Shown piece by piece: positions 40,801-52,303 of a stretch of DNA of 64,000 nucleotides. This DNA comes from Lottia gigantea (lineage: Eukaryota > Mollusca > Gastropoda > Lottiidae), in contig NW_008709781.1 in assembly GCF_000327385.1 (NCBI RefSeq), forward strand, positions 1,427,282 through 1,491,281, written 5' to 3'. A program made the translations under genes and the position numbers. Under the pieces are notes generated by a model that worked only from the letters and a program-made list of their open reading frames with translations, was not told the origin of the DNA and did no database searches. Each line of letters starts with the position of its first letter. Position 1 is the first letter of the stretch.

Positions 40801-43800
40801 TTAAGCTCTTAGTTCATATTGATATATATAAATTGATATTAGATTTTAGATGAACTCAGCTTATATTTATAGTTATATGTTTAGATGATATAAATATATA
40901 TGCTATATTACAGCTTTATAGCTAGCATAGTGCATAGTTTTAATTATCACAGGGTTTCTTTATTCCATAGTAAGCTTGATATACCAATAGGCTATGAACA
41001 TATTCAAACAAAAGATTTTTAAGAGATAAATTATCATGAATTGAAAAGCCTGCTAAGAAAATAATTTACTTTTTGTACTGACAGAGTTTATCTGTTAGAA
41101 TTTTCAGATAGCAATGGAAAGCCAGGAAAGATTAACTACTTTGTAGCATCGGTATTTCACAACAGGAAGTGTTGCTATTTTAACAGGACTGGCTCAGTCT
41201 GTTGGTATAAAAAAAACAGTATACTCTGCAGCCTAGGAGTCTTGAAAACTTAGAATGTTTATATTTTATTTATAATAGTTATCAAGGTTACCAATTTAAT
41301 GAAAATGTAACTGAAAATGATCCAATTGGCTTATTTTAAATTGATTATAAATTCTGTTTTATCAAATTACTGTATGTGCTGAAAGCTGCAGTCAAATTGC
41401 AGATATTAACAAGTTTATGGTTGTTTTACACAATTGAATACTATCATTTTTGGTTTGATATTTTTCTGTATTTTCTTTATTTAGAAGTGCATCATTTATT
41501 GAATTTGAAAACATCTACACCAGTATTTTCTCCAGAAGGGACACCATCTCATAGTCCTGGAGTTTCACCTCAACCCCGTCGTAAACATTATACCAGCTTA
41601 ACAGAGACTCAAAATAACAACGAAAACATCAATGTTCAAGAATTGGTAGAAAGTTTACAAAATACTGAAAATTTAAATGAACAAGCTGATATTATACATT
41701 ATCTCTACATGGCAAAGTAAGTATAATATTCACCATTATCTTTATGACAAAGTAAGCATGATATTCACCATTATCTTTATGACAAAGTAAGTATAATATT
41801 CACCATTATCTTTATGACAAAGTAAGCATGATATTCACCATTATCTTTATGACAAAGTAAGCATGATATTCACCATTATCTTTATGACAAAGTAAGTATA
41901 ATATTCACCATTATCTTTATGACAAAGTAAGCATGATATTCACCATTATCTTTATGTGACAAAGTAAGTTAAATCTCTCAATGACAAATAAGTTTGATAT
42001 TCCCAATTATCTATCCATGACAAATAAGTTTGATATTTACTATTATTTATATACATGACAAAGTAAGTATAATATTCACCATTATCTCTATGACAAAGTA
42101 AGCATGATATTCACCATTATCTTTATGACAAAGTAAGTATAATATTCACCATTATCTTTATGACAAAGTAAGCATGATATTCACCATTATCTTTATGACA
42201 AAGTAAGCATGATATTCACCATTATCTTTATGTGACAAAGTAAGTTAAATCTCTCAATGACAAGTAAGTTTGATATTTATTATTATTTATATACATGACA
42301 AAGTTAGTTTAATATTCACTATTATCTCTACATAACAAAACAATTATCTATCCATGATAAAGTAATATTCACTATTATCTCTACATAACAAGGAAAGTTT
42401 AATATTCACAATTATCTCCACATGACAAAGTAAGTTTAATATTCACAATTATCTCTACATGACAAAGTAAGTTTAATATTCACAATTATCTCTACATGAC
42501 AAAGTAAGTGTAATATTTACTATTATATCTACAAGGCAAAGTAAGTTTGATATTCACCATTATCTCTACATTACAAAGTAAGTTTAAAATTCACCATTAT
42601 CTCTACATGACAAAGTATGCTAGATATTTTACATTATCTCTTCCTGTGAAAATAATTGTTTAATTCACCATTATCTCTACAAAACAAAACAATTATCTAT
42701 CCAAGTTATATTCACAATTATCTATACATGACAAAGTAAGTGTAATATTCACTATTATATCTAGATGGGAAAGTAAGCAAAATATCCACCATTATCTCTA
42801 TATTACAAAGTGAGTATAATATCCATTATCTCTATACAATATTCACCATTAATTCTTTGTGGCAAATTAAGTTTAATAGTCACTATTTTTTGTATGTCGC
42901 AACATAAGTTTTATATTCACCATTATCTCTACATGGCAATTAAGTATTTGTGAAATATTTACCCATATCAGTTTCAACTTTAGGTATTTTTTATAATCTC
43001 TGACTGATATTCAATATGATGTTTTATTTTAGAGGTATAGATTGGGATACACAGATTGGAAATAGAGTTTGTACAGTGAAAGAACTCCTAATTGAATTAT
43101 ATGAAAAGGTAGAGTAGGTCATGATATGTTGTGTGTTGTTTAATTCCAACATGTCATGGACACAGATGTCCAGTTGTATAAAGTAAAATCTGCAAATTGG
43201 TACTTTAATATTGATCTCATTAGCTCAAAAAAGTGCAGTACACAAAATATAGACTTATTTCATGCTTGAAAATTATAATGTTATATATACAGTATAAGTG
43301 TAAATATAATGCACACCATTCTTGCCTTTAAATTAGTACTTTAATTCTTTTAAATATAGCTATATTTTTTGCATGTCAATTTTTGTTGGCCCAGGAATGT
43401 GCAATATACTGGTAATATATGCTATATGCTAATTCATTCATTAAAGTTCTTCTTGTGAAACATATTCTGTATATCATCTATTTATTAGGCTGGACATTGG
43501 AAACAATGGTGGTTAGTAAGACACACAGCTGGTATGTTAAAAAAGAGAGTTGAAGATTTAGCTCTGGTAGGTGTTTTTTAGGTTTTAAAAAGTTGCTTCG
43601 GATTCTGAATTTTATTGCAATGTATCATGATTAACAGAATCTTTTAGAGTATTACCTTAATTTCTAATAATAAGAGAATTTTATGCTTTGTAAGAGGCAC
43701 TGTCAGTTGATTTAAGGGATATATTACAATAATATTATTTTGTGAATCTTTTAATATCAAGTTATTAAGGCGAAACAAGCATGGAGTATGAAGATGAAAT

Positions 43801-46800
43801 GTTTTTTTCTGAAAATCATCAAGCTTACACTGTATTTAGTTGGTATAATTATTTATTATAGGCCGCTACAGATTTATTAGTTCGTCAAAAACAACTGTCA
43901 GTTGGTCTTCCTCCAGATAGAGAACGAATTATAACAAGGTAAACTTATTTGGATTTTTAAAGAAATAGTTGTATAATTACTCAAATGGCAGTTATACAAC
44001 TTAGTTTAGAATCAATCTAATTAAATAATTAGACCCTCGCAGTTTTCTACTGCACTGTCATTATTTTTAACCAATCAAAGCATACCAATGTAGGACCTTT
44101 TGTTGATAATAATGACTAACTGTGGGAAACCCAAAGTACAGCAATGTAAAACATTTCTAGTTTCAATATTCCACAATATATCATTGTTGAAAACTGGTGA
44201 ATGACTATGGTATCTTCACTGGGCTTTTTAAAACGTATAAGTGGAAAACCTTTCTATTTTTGTGTTGTTCGAAACATTTTTTCAATGATATGTATATTCT
44301 ATGGATTCACCAGAAAGAATTTATACATGAATAATGTGTATTTCAGACCACTACCACCTGATGAATTAGCTTCCATTATTTATGATGCTTGTGGTGAAGA
44401 TACCAGTACAGCTTCCTTGACACAGGTAATATACAATTAATCAACTTTCAATTAGTGTCCAAATAAGAACATCCACTAAGAGTAAAAGTATTACAGAGCC
44501 ATGTCTTGAATGGACATAGTAATCTAATTAGAAATTATTTTGGAATATTCCTTTATATTTTACAATCAAGTTTTGACTTGTTCTCTTTTAATCTTAAATG
44601 TGCAAACAAATTATAAGTTCTATGAGGCTTCACATATGAGAACATGAAATGGGGACATATATTGGGGTCTACCATGTCTGTCTGTCCATCCACAATTGCT
44701 CGTAAACACTGTAGAAGACACAGTTCATTACGCATTTTGATGAAACTTGGTATGAGTGATTGTAACCACCCAAAATTAGGAAAACTTAAAAGTATTAAGT
44801 ATGAGTTATTGCCCTTTTTCTTGAAAATTCGATCAATTTTAGCTTGTAAACATTCCAAAAGGCACAAGTCTTGATGGATAGTGGTGAAAATTGGTGTGAG
44901 TGCAGGGATGAACCTTATTGAAAATCAAAATATCTTGTATAAGTTATTGCCTTCTTTGTTCATTAAAACATGTTCAATTTTTAGCATGTAAACACTCAAG
45001 AAGGCACAATTCTTGACGGACCAAACTTGGTGAAATTGTTTATTATCATTCATAGATGAAACCTATTGAAAATTTTTATCTTTTGCTCTGTTACCAAGTA
45101 TATTTCAGAAAATGAATTATTTATTTTAGGAACTGTTGATTTATTTAGCTATGTATATTAGAACAGAACCTAAATTATTTAATGAAATGTTGAGATTAAG
45201 AGTTGGTTTAATAATACAAGTCATGGCTTCAGAATTATCTCGTACTCTTAAATGTTCAGGTTAGTCAATTTTTATAGTTTTCAGAGCTAGAAAATCGAAA
45301 TTTTGGATGGGCTTAGAAAAGTTTTCGTTACTGCTCCTCAAAAACATGTTATTTACTATGACTAGGCTAGATAGCAGAGTATTAAATCAACAATATTTAT
45401 TTCATTGAATTTTGATTGGATTATGGAAAAATTATTGAATTTTAAGAAGAGTTTAACATGTACCATATAGTTGTGAATATAATGCGAACCCCTTCTTACC
45501 ATTGAGTATATTTATTAGCCTTATATATGTGCTACTTATAAATTTTAAACAAATCTTCTGGTTGTGAATTGACTATTGATTTGACATGTCCGAAAGGTGG
45601 TGAACAGAAATACATTATCGTTTATTTTTCTGTAGGTGACGATGCCTCAGATCATTTGTTAAATCTTAGTCCATTTGAGATGAAGACATTATTACATCAT
45701 ATATTGAGTGGTAAAGAATTCATCATTAACAGTGGTAAGATTTTTACGTATGAAATGTTGATTTGTGCCAACTAATGTCAGCTTTATGGAAAGTCAATAA
45801 ATTATTATTCCAGTTTGATGAAAAAAATTACCCCTTCGCTCAACTTATGTCATTGAAATTAAACCTGGTGCCAACAGATATCTTGCTTATAGGTTTGCCT
45901 AAGACCAACTGAAATATCTAAGACATTAGCTTGCAAATAGTTGGTGACCCATCAAGTAGAACATAAGTCATCTGGATTGACCATTACACACTGAAATTAC
46001 TAGTCATGAAGGATCAAAACAAGATATTGTATTTTAAATGGGCATGCTTAAAACTAACTGCATGAATTTGACCGTGTTATACTAGTAGAGGTACAGCTCT
46101 ATTAACTATATTAGTTTAATTGTATTATGTAATGTAATGAATAGCTTATTTTGTGTACCCAGTTATAAACCCAATGATTTGTTTTTTTGTTTTTTTTTTT
46201 CATCAAATATTTTCTTTTTTTCATTCCTATGTCTTTATACTGTCCATCCAGGGCACTGTGTCCAACCACTGACCCAAAACATATTGGCTGCATCTCTCAG
46301 ATTCCATCTCTTATCTATCAAAATATAAACTGAAAGAATTCAGATAAAATCACAAATGTTTGTATTCATGATGGAAATAAGTACTTCAGATATTTTTATA
46401 ATTTCTGAATGATTTATTGTAACCGCAGCGTTAAATTTTGTACACTAACAGTAACCTCACATACTCACTATATATTCACTAGAATACTAATAATCATAGA
46501 CACTGTCATGGAGACACAATATGGCTGGTCCCACACTTTTTGTGCCTAAAATGATTATCAAATGAATGGTAAAATAGTTAATATCTAATTCATCAAATTT
46601 ATTTTATCAATGGATCTGTACCCATGGACACTGTCTATTCAATATTATTATTCATATTTAATGTATGATTGAATACAAAAAGCAAGTCATACATGTTAAA
46701 TATATTATGTTGACTTTAATATTATTCTATTTAGCTGACTACTCTGATTCAGGTAAAAAGTGAATACAATTTTAGTTTTTAAGCTTTTAATAATCACTTT

Positions 46801-49800
46801 ATTTAGTGATTTCTATCAATATAATATAATATATCACTTTATTTAGTGATTTCTATCAATATATTATAATATATCACTTTAATTCTCACTTTTCTTATTA
46901 TAAACTATTCTTTATATTCTTCTTTATAAATAGTTATAATTTTCATGTCTTGATATTTCTATGGATTTACTCAAACTTTACTTAAAGTTGTATAAGATAG
47001 TTCAGTTAAAACGGTTAAGTTAAAATGACTGTTCTATCATTAATGTCTGATTGATAGATTTCAAACAACTCTAGTAAAAAGGAAATAATTAACAATAGTT
47101 TCAATAAAAATAAGATTAAAGATTAGTTCAGTCAGAGAAATAAAGTGATTATGATTTATTTTAACTATGAAAATGTTGAAATTGTCCCTACAGATCTTTA
47201 AGCGTTTATCATTATATTATGTTTTTCCATGAGTTTCTTCACTAAGTCACATGTTTCCACTCAATATATAAATATTTGATATTTTACGGTGACTAACAGA
47301 GTTTAAAGATGAAGTTATAAAACTGACTATAATATCAAAGATATCGCAAGAAGAATTACAGCTACCATTTACAAAGAAGGTCATTATTTTAAACATTATG
47401 TATTCATTTATTGCTAGGAATTAGAACCATTAAAAATATGGTACTATTTAACTGTGAAATTTGTGACATGATTGTCAGTTTTATCAGCAAGCTGCAGTAA
47501 TGATCAAGATACACCTCAAATAATCAGCAGTTCAGCAAGTAAAAGTAAAAGTTAATAGCCACTTTGTAATATCAGGTTTAAAAGTATGTGCTTTATCAGC
47601 AAGCAAAGACAACAGTTAACTTCCCAAGGTTTTGTCAAATTGTTTGTTACATTTGTAAACTCAAGGCTGTTGATATTTTTGTATTTGTGGAGTAGAATGC
47701 CAAAATTAACCATTCCTTAATCTCAGACTTTTGTTGTAAATAAACTAAAAATCAATAAAAAAAATTCCCAAATGTCTATCTCTATCTACATTTGTTTTGT
47801 ACTTATTTTGATAAATCCTATCCCTGCACTATTTGTCTCCACTGCTTAGTCTGCATGGTTTGTTTTTTTATACTCAAAATGTATTTAGTGTGTTACTAAT
47901 GTTTTATTTATTGGTATTTATCTGATACTAATAGCTTTATGTATCTGCATGAAATATATGGTCATTATATGATGTTTTATTTCTACACAATCATAACAAT
48001 TTTTAACTGAAAAATTGAATTGAAATCAATTGAATTGTCATTGATAAAAATGTATTTGATACCTTCAGTGGTATGAACACATGTTCCTGGACTGACTTAC
48101 TGTGTTTATCAATATTGCTATTAAAACTATGAAATTATTTTGGCTATAAAATGAAGTTGGTGATAATCTGTTGTGTTGTAGTAATCTAGTAACTTTTAAC
48201 AGAAGCTAGTTCAGTTGGTCACAGATACTTATATACTGATGGATTGTTTCATTTGAACAAGCGAAGTCGTTCTTATTCAGGACAGAGTAAATGATGATAT
48301 AATAAAGCAAAATTTATATCAGAAATNNNNNNNNNNNNNNNNNNNNNNNNNNNNNNNNNNNNNNNNNNNNNNNNNNNNNNNNNNNNNNNNNNNNNNNNNN
48401 NNNNNNNNNNNNNNNNNNNNNNNNNNNNNNNNNNNNNNNNNNNNNNNNNNNNNNNNNNNNNNNNNNNNNNNNNNNNNNNNNNNNNNNNNNNNNNNNNNNN
48501 NNNNNNNNNNNNNNNNNNNNNNNNNNNNNNNNNNNNNNNNNNNNNNNNNNNNNNNNNNNNNNNTAGAATATGGAATGTGTACATAGAGTAAGTATATAGC
48601 AAGAGTTAAAAGATGATATGCTTTGAGGCAGGATTTTGAATTGTTTAAAAGCATTTATTTTCACACAGAGCCATGTCAATATGTCAGTTTTATAAGAGAT
48701 TGACCTTACTATGGACAATTTACATTCCAAAATTCCCTGCTAAATATTGTTCAAAAAACAGAATTTCAAAACCAGAAAGACAGATAGATTAATCTGGTTA
48801 TTGTTATATTTTAGTGTCATGGTATATCAATAAAAGGTCAACTATTACAGAGCAGTTTAACACAAGAGGTGAGATGATATTAGTTTTTATGACAATGTCA
48901 ATATTTTATTTGATTTGCCTCACTGACTGTCAGTGCTGATTAAAGATCTCTTGATGCAGTCAAAACTCAGTTTAATTGGACTTTACATAGTTTCACCAAT
49001 CTTCATTAAAGCTATAAGGTGCTGAAGAGTAGGAAATAAAACTTTTTTTTCTGATTATTTGTGTGCAAATTCTTAGAAATGTTTGGTCCTTTGCCTCAAG
49101 TTATAGTCAGATACATTGTATGGTTCTATACACAACCTAGGGCATGTTCCTTTAGCAACGGTACAATGATAATGATCATCTTGAATAATCATCGTACTGT
49201 TGCTAAAGGAACATGATCCTAGGGTGGCTTCAGGTGAGAATAGATGAGGTACAGTGTCCAATGTTGCATACGGTGCAAGACTGGTAGATAAAAAAGTCAA
49301 GCCATTGTTGTCTGCATTGTGTATTCACTTTTTCTATTTTCTACTGTATTTATAATCTCACACCATATACCACATAGGACACTGAATCTTATCTATTCTC
49401 AGGGTAATTTGAACTGACTGACAATACATATTGTATATATTTCTAGATGACATCAGGAGAGTTTAAGTTTGCTCTACAAGTAGAAATGGTATTAAATAAA
49501 ATACCACAACCTGAATATCGTCAGTTAATGGTGGAAGCTCTAATGGTCCTCACTTTATTAGTAGAAAATGATAATTCTAAAATAGATTTAAATCATATTA
49601 TTGAAGTTGATAAAATTGTTCATGAGGCCAATGCTATATTTCTGGCTGATCAGGTAAAATATTTGCTACTTACCGGGTTTGTTATTCATGGGAATTGGGA
49701 AATTTTCCAGTCATAAAGTAGTGTTTTATATCAATAAATTTATATCAAATGTCATATTTTGTTGATTCTGTAATATTTGGGCTTTAGCAGTTAGTTATAA

Positions 49801-50043
49801 CATTATTTATTATAAGATCAGAAGTTATATAAAAGTAGCCTATATGACAATTGAATTTTTTTTCAGAAAATGCCACGTGAGGTGATAGAGGAATCAGAAG
49901 GTGCAGCCAATATTAATCAACATTTCTATGACAGTGCTCCTAGTGGTAGATTTGGTACCATGTCTTATTTATGTCGAGCTCTAGGGAAAATGTTAAAACT
50001 GCCTATTAGTCAAGAGGGTAATATGGAATGTACATTGTCATAG
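25831..50043 (+). CDS. PHKA: Phosphorylase b kinase regulatory subunit alpha
   Basis: The large regulatory subunit of the (alpha-beta-gamma-delta)4 phosphorylase kinase that activates glycogen phosphorylase. Coding exons: 25831-25908, 26146-26301, 26538-26754, 27032-27114, 27361-27441, 27638-27883, 28341-28517, 28892-28987, 29327-29434, 29816-29894, 30083-30217, 30452-30561, then 31566-31710 or 34870-35014, 35623-35698, 36262-36350, 36907-37080, 39895-39945, 40473-40499, 41485-41716, 43033-43108, 43489-43566, 43862-43938, 44347-44425, 45130-45259, 45636-45734, 46735-46752, possibly 47300-47379, 48203-48286, one mostly in the N gap, 48815-48868, 49447-49653 and 49867-50043. Expected length is about 1180 aa. 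The N-terminus [12 protein letters not shown] and the glucoamylase-like domain ([25 protein letters not shown]) mark the alpha rather than the beta subunit. The protein ends in CTLS, a CaaX box. All phases agree except near the gap and the optional exon at 47300. Confidence 0.95.
28184..28293. mobile_element. Small MITE with GTTTCTCAAA termini
   Basis: 110 bp with inverted termini (GGGTCTTGTTTCTCAAAATA at the left, complement of TTTGAGAAAGAGACCC at the right) in a PHKA intron. The termini resemble those of the larger element at 59731-60308 in RBX1. Confidence 0.6.
31566..31710 (+). other. PHKA: PHKA alternative exon 13a
   Basis: 145 nt, entering in phase 0 and leaving in phase 1, coding [12 protein letters not shown] ... 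[15 protein letters not shown]. It is preceded by TTTGTCCACAG and followed by GTGTGC. It is equal in length and homologous without gaps to the exon at 34870, with 15 of 48 residues identical. Both contain the GRPT motif found at this place in PHKA proteins. Confidence 0.9.
33796..34197 (+). mobile_element. tRNA-derived SINE with intact target-site duplication
   Basis: The body is about 370 bp, flanked by a perfect 16-bp duplication TTCTTCTTACAGACTT (33796-33811 and 34182-34197). The head is tRNA-like: a box A region (TGGCTCAGTGAGTT) and a box B, GGTTCAATCCC, at 33867-33877. The middle (GGATGGGACAATAAACCGAG, then CACGTTAAAGATCCC) looks like a conserved central domain shared by many marine invertebrate SINEs, possibly the Nin-DC or Meta type; I am not certain which. 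A short peptide frame across it is not a gene. It lies in the intron between PHKA exons 13a and 13b. Confidence 0.9.
34870..35014 (+). other. PHKA: PHKA alternative exon 13b
   Basis: 145 nt, phase 0 in and phase 1 out, coding [15 protein letters not shown] ... [15 protein letters not shown]. It starts after TTTGCCAACAG and ends at ATGG before GTAGGT. The first half is closer to vertebrate PHKA here (FTDQ..FYLALD); exon 13a is closer in the second half (FP..R.TML). Inclusion of both exons adds 290 nt and breaks the frame. Confidence 0.9.
36645..36890 (+). mobile_element. Degenerate, head-truncated SINE copy
   Basis: It matches the body of the SINE at 33796-34197 from the CCCTGTCAGTGATGCAGGTA region through TGTGCTACAGGCTGTGCA to the TAGGATGTAAAA tail. 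The tRNA-like head is lost and there are internal deletions. PHKA intron. Confidence 0.8.
39238..39494. mobile_element. MITE family B, full-length copy
   Basis: About 257 bp. The terminal inverted repeats are TTGTAAAGAGTTTTTCTAAA at the left and the complement of TTCTTCACAATCCT at the right. Inside is a fold-back of AAGTGTTTGATGAC with GATATCATCAAACACTTA. Intron of PHKA. Confidence 0.75.
40473..40499 (+). other. PHKA: PHKA 27-nt microexon
   Basis: AG/GT-bounded 27-nt exon coding ERKRKTGQS across phase-1 junctions, between exons 39895-39945 and 41485-41716. It adds a basic patch to a linker and can be skipped without a frameshift. Confidence 0.65.
41696..42950 (+). repeat. 35-bp minisatellite made from a PHKA exon end and its donor
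   Basis: More than 25 copies of a roughly 35-bp unit start inside the PHKA exon 41485-41716 and run 1.2 kb into the intron. The exon ends ATTATCTCTACATGGCAAA followed by GTAAGTATAATATTCACC. Each unit repeats a version of that exon end (TTATCTTTATGACAAA) together with GTAAGTATAATATTCACC. Copies near the exon are the most alike; distal ones are degenerate. Confidence 0.95.
44630..45080 (+). repeat. Dispersed repeat, tandemly reiterated internally
   Basis: Begins with GGGGACATATATTGGGGTCT and TGTCTGTCTGTCCATCC, then three related blocks containing TTGCTCGTAAACACT-like, GAAGACACAGTT-like and GTGAAATTGG-like phrases at intervals of about 120 bp. Similar in character to the minus-strand repeat at 15745-16120. 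PHKA intron; no coding frame. Confidence 0.55.
46735..46752 (+). other. PHKA: PHKA 18-nt microexon
   Basis: Eighteen nucleotides (CTGACTACTCTGATTCAG) between TTCTATTTAG and GTAAAAAG, phase 1 to phase 1, coding ADYSDSG across the junctions. It falls where vertebrate PHKA carries its variable Ser-rich linker. Confidence 0.55.
47300..47379 (+). other. Possible optional PHKA exon
   Basis: An 80-nt open segment after GACTAACAG, coding [20 protein letters not shown] and a few more residues, with donor GTCATT. The same unusual donor is used at 28988 in this gene. It enters in phase 1 but leaves in phase 0, and joining it to the exon at 48203 soon gives a stop. It is either spliced to an unseen exon, used as a truncating exon, or not an exon. 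Confidence 0.3.
48327..48563. other. PHKA: Assembly gap (237 N) over a PHKA exon
   Basis: The gap replaces the exon that should code for the conserved RRRRLDGAxNRVPVGFY region of PHKA. Its last bases survive on the right side, coding RIWNVYIE, which aligns with RVWKILQK of vertebrates just before CHG. Confidence 0.9.
48930..49046 (+). mobile_element. SINE 3' remnant
   Basis: A degenerate tail resembling the SINE at 33796-34197: TTAAAGATCTCTTGA near 48939, then GGTGCTGAAGAGTAGGAAA near 49018. The conserved centre is missing. Confidence 0.45.
49136..49223. repeat. Long perfect-like hairpin
   Basis: Arms of about 40 nt (CATGTTCCTTTAGCAAC at the left, GTTGCTAAAGGAACATG at the right) separated by a short loop and ending in CCTAGGG on both sides. 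In the PHKA intron before exon 49447-49653. Probably a fold-back element. Confidence 0.8.
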
Positions 50044-52303
50044 ATGTCTGATTAATTTAACATCTTTAAAGGCAAGCATGTACATGTAGATCTAACTGAG
50101 GTCTTCCATCCACGTGACCTATAAAAACAGATGATTTGATTAGGGGTCTATTGTCCCAAACTTCATAGGGTTGTGGTAAACTAACAATGAGAACTCAGAT
50201 GATGTTTTTGTCTTAGATGAGAACTCAGATGATGTTTTCGTCTTAAATGAGAACTAAGATTGGTTGATTTGGGCTTGCCATTGAGAATTCAGATTGGTTG
50301 ATGTTGTTAAAAAAATGATATTAACCAAGATTTCTTGATACAAATTTGATGCTAGAACTAGCATGAGATAGATTCCAGGTTCCGATTAGAAAAATTCTCT
50401 CTTAGAAACTTCCCTTCTAAATCTCAGTAACTTGAGAAGATGTTTTATTTTAAAAGACAAAGTTTCCTACATTCTAGAACCTCTAGTCAATTAGAATAAA
50501 GCAATGTAAATAATAACCAATATTTGTGACGAATTTCACACTCCAGTCCAGTACAGTATTAACATTTACTTCAATTTGTCTCAATCAAAGCTAGATCCAA
50601 TACAGAAGGTGAAGATTAAACAAGCTGTGGTTCAAGAGATTGAAGGATAGCCTTCACATCATAGGGTCCTGAATGTTAGATAAACTACAATTCTTAATCA
50701 TTTGTATCACATAACTTTGTTCTTAGTACTCTATTAGTTCACTAATCTGGCTATAATGCTTGAGTTAATAAATGTACTAGATAAATATTTCTTTTAATTC
50801 ATGTCTGATGATTAACTTTTATACATTTTATACATATGTATTTAGTTAACTATCAAATATCTTGTGTTTTAAATGAAAATTTAAATTAAATCTAAAATGC
50901 AAAATTCAAACACCAAGTCCATTTTATTGGTATCCAGTAATAACATTCTTAACTTCTAATTGTATTGATTCTATACTATTTATTCTACTCCTTGTTTGGA
51001 AATATCCTTAAATGTGTATGTTTTATACTGTGAATTGAGGGTTGTTATCATTGTGATAAAAGGAATGTTATTATTTATGATCTGATTTGTTTTTTTAATA
51101 ATAATGTGTTATTGTATATTCTGTTATTAAATCTTTTTCCTGTCTTATGAATAGTTTTTAGCTGAGTTTGAATTGTTAACAGCAGTGTGAAATGACATAA
51201 TATGCCAGATTCCTGTTAGCTCACGTATGCAAGTTTCCTTTTCAGTTAGGCAGATACAGGAGGGGGTTTCTGTCACTATTTATAGGATTGTAAAAGAATG
51301 AAGGAGGGCTGTGTACATTGTCCCCCTTTAACAAGCAAATATAATGATGTAAGCCATATATTTTTACCTTGTGGCTTGCTTAATACAACTTAGACTGAGG
51401 AAGATCAGAAAAATTTATCTTTCAATCTGCACAATAGTGATGCCAGGGAAAAAAAAGATGTTAAATTTAAGTTTATTTTTATTATAAATAAAAAATAAAA
51501 TAGACTAAATAAAAACAATAATTTTGATGTTTTGTTCTGTAAAATAATAGAAGTATGTACGAGTCCAGATGAAGAATAGATCATACTTCTCTATAATGAT
51601 GATCTATATATTATGATAATGAATACAATACATTGTATATTTCCCTTTACATCGAACTTATTTCATATTTAATGTAAACATAAATACTTTAATATCTTCA
51701 GTTACTGACAGCTGGAAAATAAGTTAACTGGTGTCCCTGTTTTCTGATGCTCTCGCGTATCTTACTCATAATAATAGACTGTGTTCACTTCCATCTAAAG
51801 CCCATTACACACATAAGTCAACAAACAGCACAGCCATTTGTCACGAGCAACTGAAAACTCACAGTCGGCCATTTGCTTTGGAAGACAGTGCGACAAAAAA
51901 ATCTCCTGTTTTATGTTTTTGGCACGAATGATAATTGACTCCACATGTGCACTAGACTTGAGATGGCAGATCATTCCAGATTTTCTCAAAGTCCAAACAA
52001 TTGCATATAAGCTGTCATGTGATACTTTTACCGCTGTTGTCCAAAATGGCATCAGGAGCAAGTGAACCACAGGGGCATTTTCTGCAGTGAAAACAGAGTC
52101 CTAGCATGCCAGCTGAGCTGGACCTGAATCTAACTGTTTGAGAGTTTGAGAATAATTCTTGATCAATATTTGTATATTGCAATGTAGTTTACTATTGCTG
52201 TAGAATGATGGCTGTATCTGTACTATGACTGTTCATATAAGATGATTGAGACAAAACAAAACATACGAAGGCCTTTCAGAACTCACTCACAGTTTTAAAT
52301 AAT
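50044..52303. other. Convergent PHKA / DHHC intergenic region
   Basis: 2.3 kb between two stop codons, containing both 3' UTRs. AATAAA occurs near 50767 (plus), and a TTTATT (minus-strand AATAAA) occurs near 51472. A more GC-rich segment at about 51736-52085 stays open on both strands and starts ACTGGTGTCCCTG; I cannot assign it. It may be a relic of a DNA transposon. No gene called. Confidence 0.5.

Noticed and set aside
44644-44874. Antiparallel open frames in a PHKA intron.
   Set aside because: They fall in a dispersed repeat and end arbitrarily; neither resembles a protein domain.
46137-46328. Open frames on both strands near a T-rich tract in PHKA.
   Set aside because: They lie in an intron, are low in complexity and have no suitable splice sites or conserved residues.
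48273-48730. Open frames running through the N gap.
   Set aside because: They exist only because unknown bases cannot give stop codons.
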